NCBI GenBank assembly: GCA_012295275.1 | Contig: CM022667.1 | Location: 21,208,667-21,272,666 of the forward strand | Direction of reading: 5' to 3' | Source: Chrysomallon squamiferum | Lineage: Eukaryota; Mollusca; Gastropoda; Neomphalida; Peltospiridae | Length of the DNA stretch: 64,000 nucleotides | Position numbers and translations under genes: made by a program | The notes under the pieces: generated by a model | Told to the model about the DNA's origin: nothing | Databases searched by the model: none | Seen by the model: the letters and a program-made list of their open reading frames with translations, nothing else | Part shown: positions 60,607-64,000 of the stretch, piece by piece | How positions within the stretch are numbered: position 1 is the first letter of the stretch | Layout of the letters: each line of letters opens with the position of its first letter

Positions 60607-63600
60607 TTATTAATTATAAAAATGTAAGAAAACACCGATTGGTTTTGAAAACAGAACAAGTTAATTACAGTGGTATTCGTGGTGAGTATGTAATATGTTG
60701 TTGTTTTTCATTGGGTTTTTTGTTTTGTTTTTTGTAAAGTTATTTGCTTTGTTATTTTACAGCTGTTTTACTGGGGATTTTGTTTGTTTGTTTGTTGTTG
60801 AAGTTGTTTTCCTTGTTTGTTTTATAGGTTTTTTTAAATTTCTTTTGTCTCTGTGATTATGCGTATAGATTTGCGAGCGAGGTTAACTTTTTTTTAATTG
60901 TTAAATTATCTTGATCATGTTCATTATCAGTATTATTATTATTATTATTATTACCATACTACTAATATTATTATTACTACTACCGATATTGTTATTATTA
61001 CTAGTAGTAGTAGTAAAATCATTATAATTATTTTATTTTATTTTTCTGATTTAATTGTAATGTCTTTCGTAGAAATGTGATATATCATTTCGATAAAAAA
61101 TATGAGAACCTGAAGAAATATTTCCATCAAAAGAGCTTCTTTGTTTGGACCAACGTAAGAAGCAGTTTACATTTTTACAACGTGCGATAAATGCGGAAAA
61201 TCACAAACAATTCATTAGGAAGAAACAGATACCGAAGCTATTCCTCCCAAAAGTACTTTGAATATTTAAAATAAAAGAAAAAAAAAGAAAAAAAAGAGGG
61301 TGAGAGGTCCCTCTTTTTAGGAAGGTGATTATATAAAAGATACTGCTAAAAAATCTTCTCTCGACGTAAATATTCGAGATTCCGTTAGATCTGATAAGTG
61401 TCGATATAATTGAAGTCGCTTTTTAACTTTGAATTTCAGACCCCAGCCCGATGAACTAAGACTTCTGAAGAGGCTTCACCATTGTTAAACAAATCACCTA
61501 AGAGTGCAAAAAGTACAGGTGAACCTGTCAACGACGGACAATGACGATGTTAACTGAAGTTAACGGAAAGCTACTCTGACCTGGGGAAATCCAAAGATAA
61601 ATACATATTTTTACTGACACGCAAACACTTGTATCAGCAGTAAACAACACTGTGTGTGTTTATATATATATATATTTACATGTATATGTTATCACCCTTA
61701 AGATTTTAATATTTACATATCTGTGTCAATTTATTCCCAGAGTGAGTTCTGACTGTAGCTTTGTTATTATAATACATTTAGTTTTACATTGGTGCAAGAG
61801 TGTAGATTAAGAAGCGTTCTGAATACAAGAGTAAAATTAATAGTTTTAACTAAAAATGCTATCGATTGATAGTTTAATACATTTGTAAGTTAAACCTCAT
61901 TTACTGAAGTATAAGCCAGAACAGGTACAACAGTATGTTTTACAAATAACAAATCATTATTTATTTATTTTGTTTGTGATGCATTTGCAATTAACAGATT
62001 AGTACATATAAATCTCATGAATATGTTTCATGGGAATAGGTAAAACAAAACCTGAAATTCTCCGATGGCGCTAATTCTCATTCTACCTAAAGCCACAGAA
62101 CAACATTTTCAAAGACCTTGGCATCAATGTTCGAGTCTATCGAACATAAATAAAAATATATCTACATCCACAGCTCATGGAGTGATTGAAAATTCCCTGT
62201 TTGATTTGTCGCTAAACTCCAAAACGCAAGTTTTTAACATGATAAAATTTGTCAAATCATTCTTCCGAGACCAATACTATCATTGAACTGTAACCGAATT
62301 CATACTCTGTTCATCTGAAAACTAAATGATTTTCTAATTGATGATTCGTATTTCATATAGCAAGTTAGTGTAAGACGTTTCATCTAAACGATACGCTTTA
62401 CAATGTACTGTCATTATTTGAACAAAACGGCTGCATTCGTAAATCTTTTTAACCATTTGTTTCTGAATGGCAATTAATCTTTGCTAACAGTTAAGTGAGG
62501 CACTAAACATAAACACATCTTTGATTCTTACACGTGGTTTAAAAAAAGTAAACTGAAATGTATACAAAAAGAACCAAATAACCGACAAGGACGACGACTT
62601 CTGGCGCATTATTCTATTGACCGTTCCTTCGATTTGATCAAAGGCCGTGGTATGTGTTCTCCTGTCTGTATTAAAGTGCTTGTAACAGATTATTTCGTTT
62701 GCTGCTGCTTTGTTTGATGACTGGCTCAAAGAAAGATTTAAGCTATGTTAATATGTCACTGAGGAATGTTGTCACATGCAATGGATTATACTTAAGTTAC
62801 ATAATTTTTTGTTTAGGCATTCAGATACAAAATAAGCATATTAGCCAATATTTATGTTTCATCTCGTTAACTGTTACAAGTACATTGTTAATATTTAATC
62901 TATTTAGCCTGATTTATTTAATGTTTAACCTGCCAACATCCTGTACATACAATGAACACAGGAAGGAATGTTTATTTGACAATATTTTAGAATAGAGCTA
63001 ATATTGAGAACTTCACAGATAATGAGAAAAGAAAGGAAAAAACACCATATTATGCGTTACTCTTTTTTCCATTAGCGGCAGGCATCTTTTACACAAACTT
63101 TTGGTAGACATGAAAGCTCATATCACATATATAAGTAACTTAAAGTACTAGCTTGTCTGGCAATTAATTATTATGGACTAGCTATCATGGCTTATTCCTA
63201 TTACACCCCAGCATTTTGTATTTTTGCCTTCCAGTTTAAATATGATGCAATGAGAAGGCGGGGTTCTTCGGTACTATACTACTAACTGCTATAAAAATTG
63301 AAGCTCGTTCTATTTAAAAAAAAATAAAAAAATAAAAAATTGACTTGACAGTGAAACCGATTTCCTTCTTTAAAATTTATCAACATTGCCACCAACTTTT
63401 CTGAAATCCCACAATTGTCTGGTATATTGAAGTCAATTATAATAGCTGTGTTCATTTATTTTCAGAAATAATTTGACAGTTCTGTGTGTACCTATGTACA
63501 TTGCTTCCATTACAACGCTTAATAAAATAATTAATTCGTCCTTCATTCATTTTTTTACTGTATTACTAATTTATTATTTTAGTTTATATTCAGGACTAAT

Positions 63601-64000
63601 CACACATAATCTTCCCTTCGTAACGAATCCCAGTACTCTCTTTTCATCCTTCCTTCATTCGTAAATATATATTTTTTCGTCATCCATACTTTTATTCATA
63701 TTTATTTATTTATTGACTATTCATTCATTATTCACTCCATACCATCGCAAGTTACTTCTCTCTCTCTCTCTCTGCATTGCCTAATGGAGTTATAACTAGG
63801 TTGATAATTATTATTTAGGTTCAAGTATGCTCGTGTCGTGTTGTGCTTCACGTCAGGTATGTTTCCACAACGACTATAGGAATCTTCCCCTCGCTTATCA
63901 CACTGACCTATTAAACACATTTATATATAACTGTGCAATCGTGTTCATTTCTAGAGTTCATCAAAAACCTGAGAAAAAAATAAGAAAAGTAATAACTTTA

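Larger units (their letters stand above)
57912..64000. other. Gene-poor right end of window
   Basis: Mostly AT-rich non-coding DNA. It contains an ATA tract (58087-58115), homopolymer A runs (58300-58322, 59990-60012), a 28-bp tandem repeat (58595-58692), a foldback element (59869-59982), AAT/ATT tracts (60571-60604, 60931-60953) and a short CT tract (63757-63773). Candidate exons at 59374-59489 (minus) and 61441-61488 (plus) lack family resemblance. No gene model is supported. Confidence 0.6.

Noticed and set aside
61441-61488. Plus-strand exon reading PQPDELRLLKRLHHC then stop
   Set aside because: It has a good acceptor but is only 15 residues long, with no upstream exon that can be linked.

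Overview
The window looks like animal nuclear DNA. Genes are split by many short exons, introns follow GT-AG rules, and the base composition is strongly AT-rich. Microsatellites and a minisatellite are abundant, and the three recognisable genes belong to metazoan families (TDRD12, NEK9, DNase I-like). A protostome such as a mollusc or another lophotrochozoan is plausible, but nothing I can read fixes the phylum. I read the exon models by eye from splice signals, reading-frame phase and protein-family patterns, so edges may be off by a base or two.

Layout: (1) bp 604-21754, + strand: a TDRD12-type gene whose 5' part lies outside the window. It carries degenerate DEAD-helicase motifs, a CCCH-like finger, two extended Tudor modules, a helical/ARM-like block and a C-terminal CS domain, in 36 exons and about 1260 visible codons. 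One intron holds a roughly 3 kb minisatellite that ends exactly at a splice acceptor. Another holds a decayed FLYWCH/MULE transposase. (2) bp 25291-43960, - strand: a NEK9-type kinase of about 1472 codons in 32 coding exons, all in phase. It has an extra N-terminal domain resembling the bacterial DUF4347 family, then a NEK kinase, RCC1 repeats, a low-complexity tail and coiled coils. A non-coding first exon and a CRE-containing candidate promoter lie near 44.9-45.0 kb. (3) bp 47312-51290, + strand: a DNase I-like endonuclease with the catalytic residues present and a hydrophobic C-terminal tail. Its first coding exon was not found. (4) bp 51.3-64 kb is gene-poor. It holds microsatellites, a foldback element, one convincing candidate promoter with a 5' exon (57.8 kb) and a few weak orphan exons.

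The TDRD12 and NEK9 genes converge tail to tail. NEK9 and the DNase gene are divergent. The three gene products have no evident shared pathway: TDRD12 acts in germline piRNA biogenesis, NEK9 in mitosis, centrosomes and cilia, and the DNase in extracellular or lysosomal DNA degradation. The most interesting points are the NEK9 N-terminal domain, the splice-signal-bearing minisatellite, the ARM-like insert in TDRD12 and the uORF arrangement at the NEK9 start.
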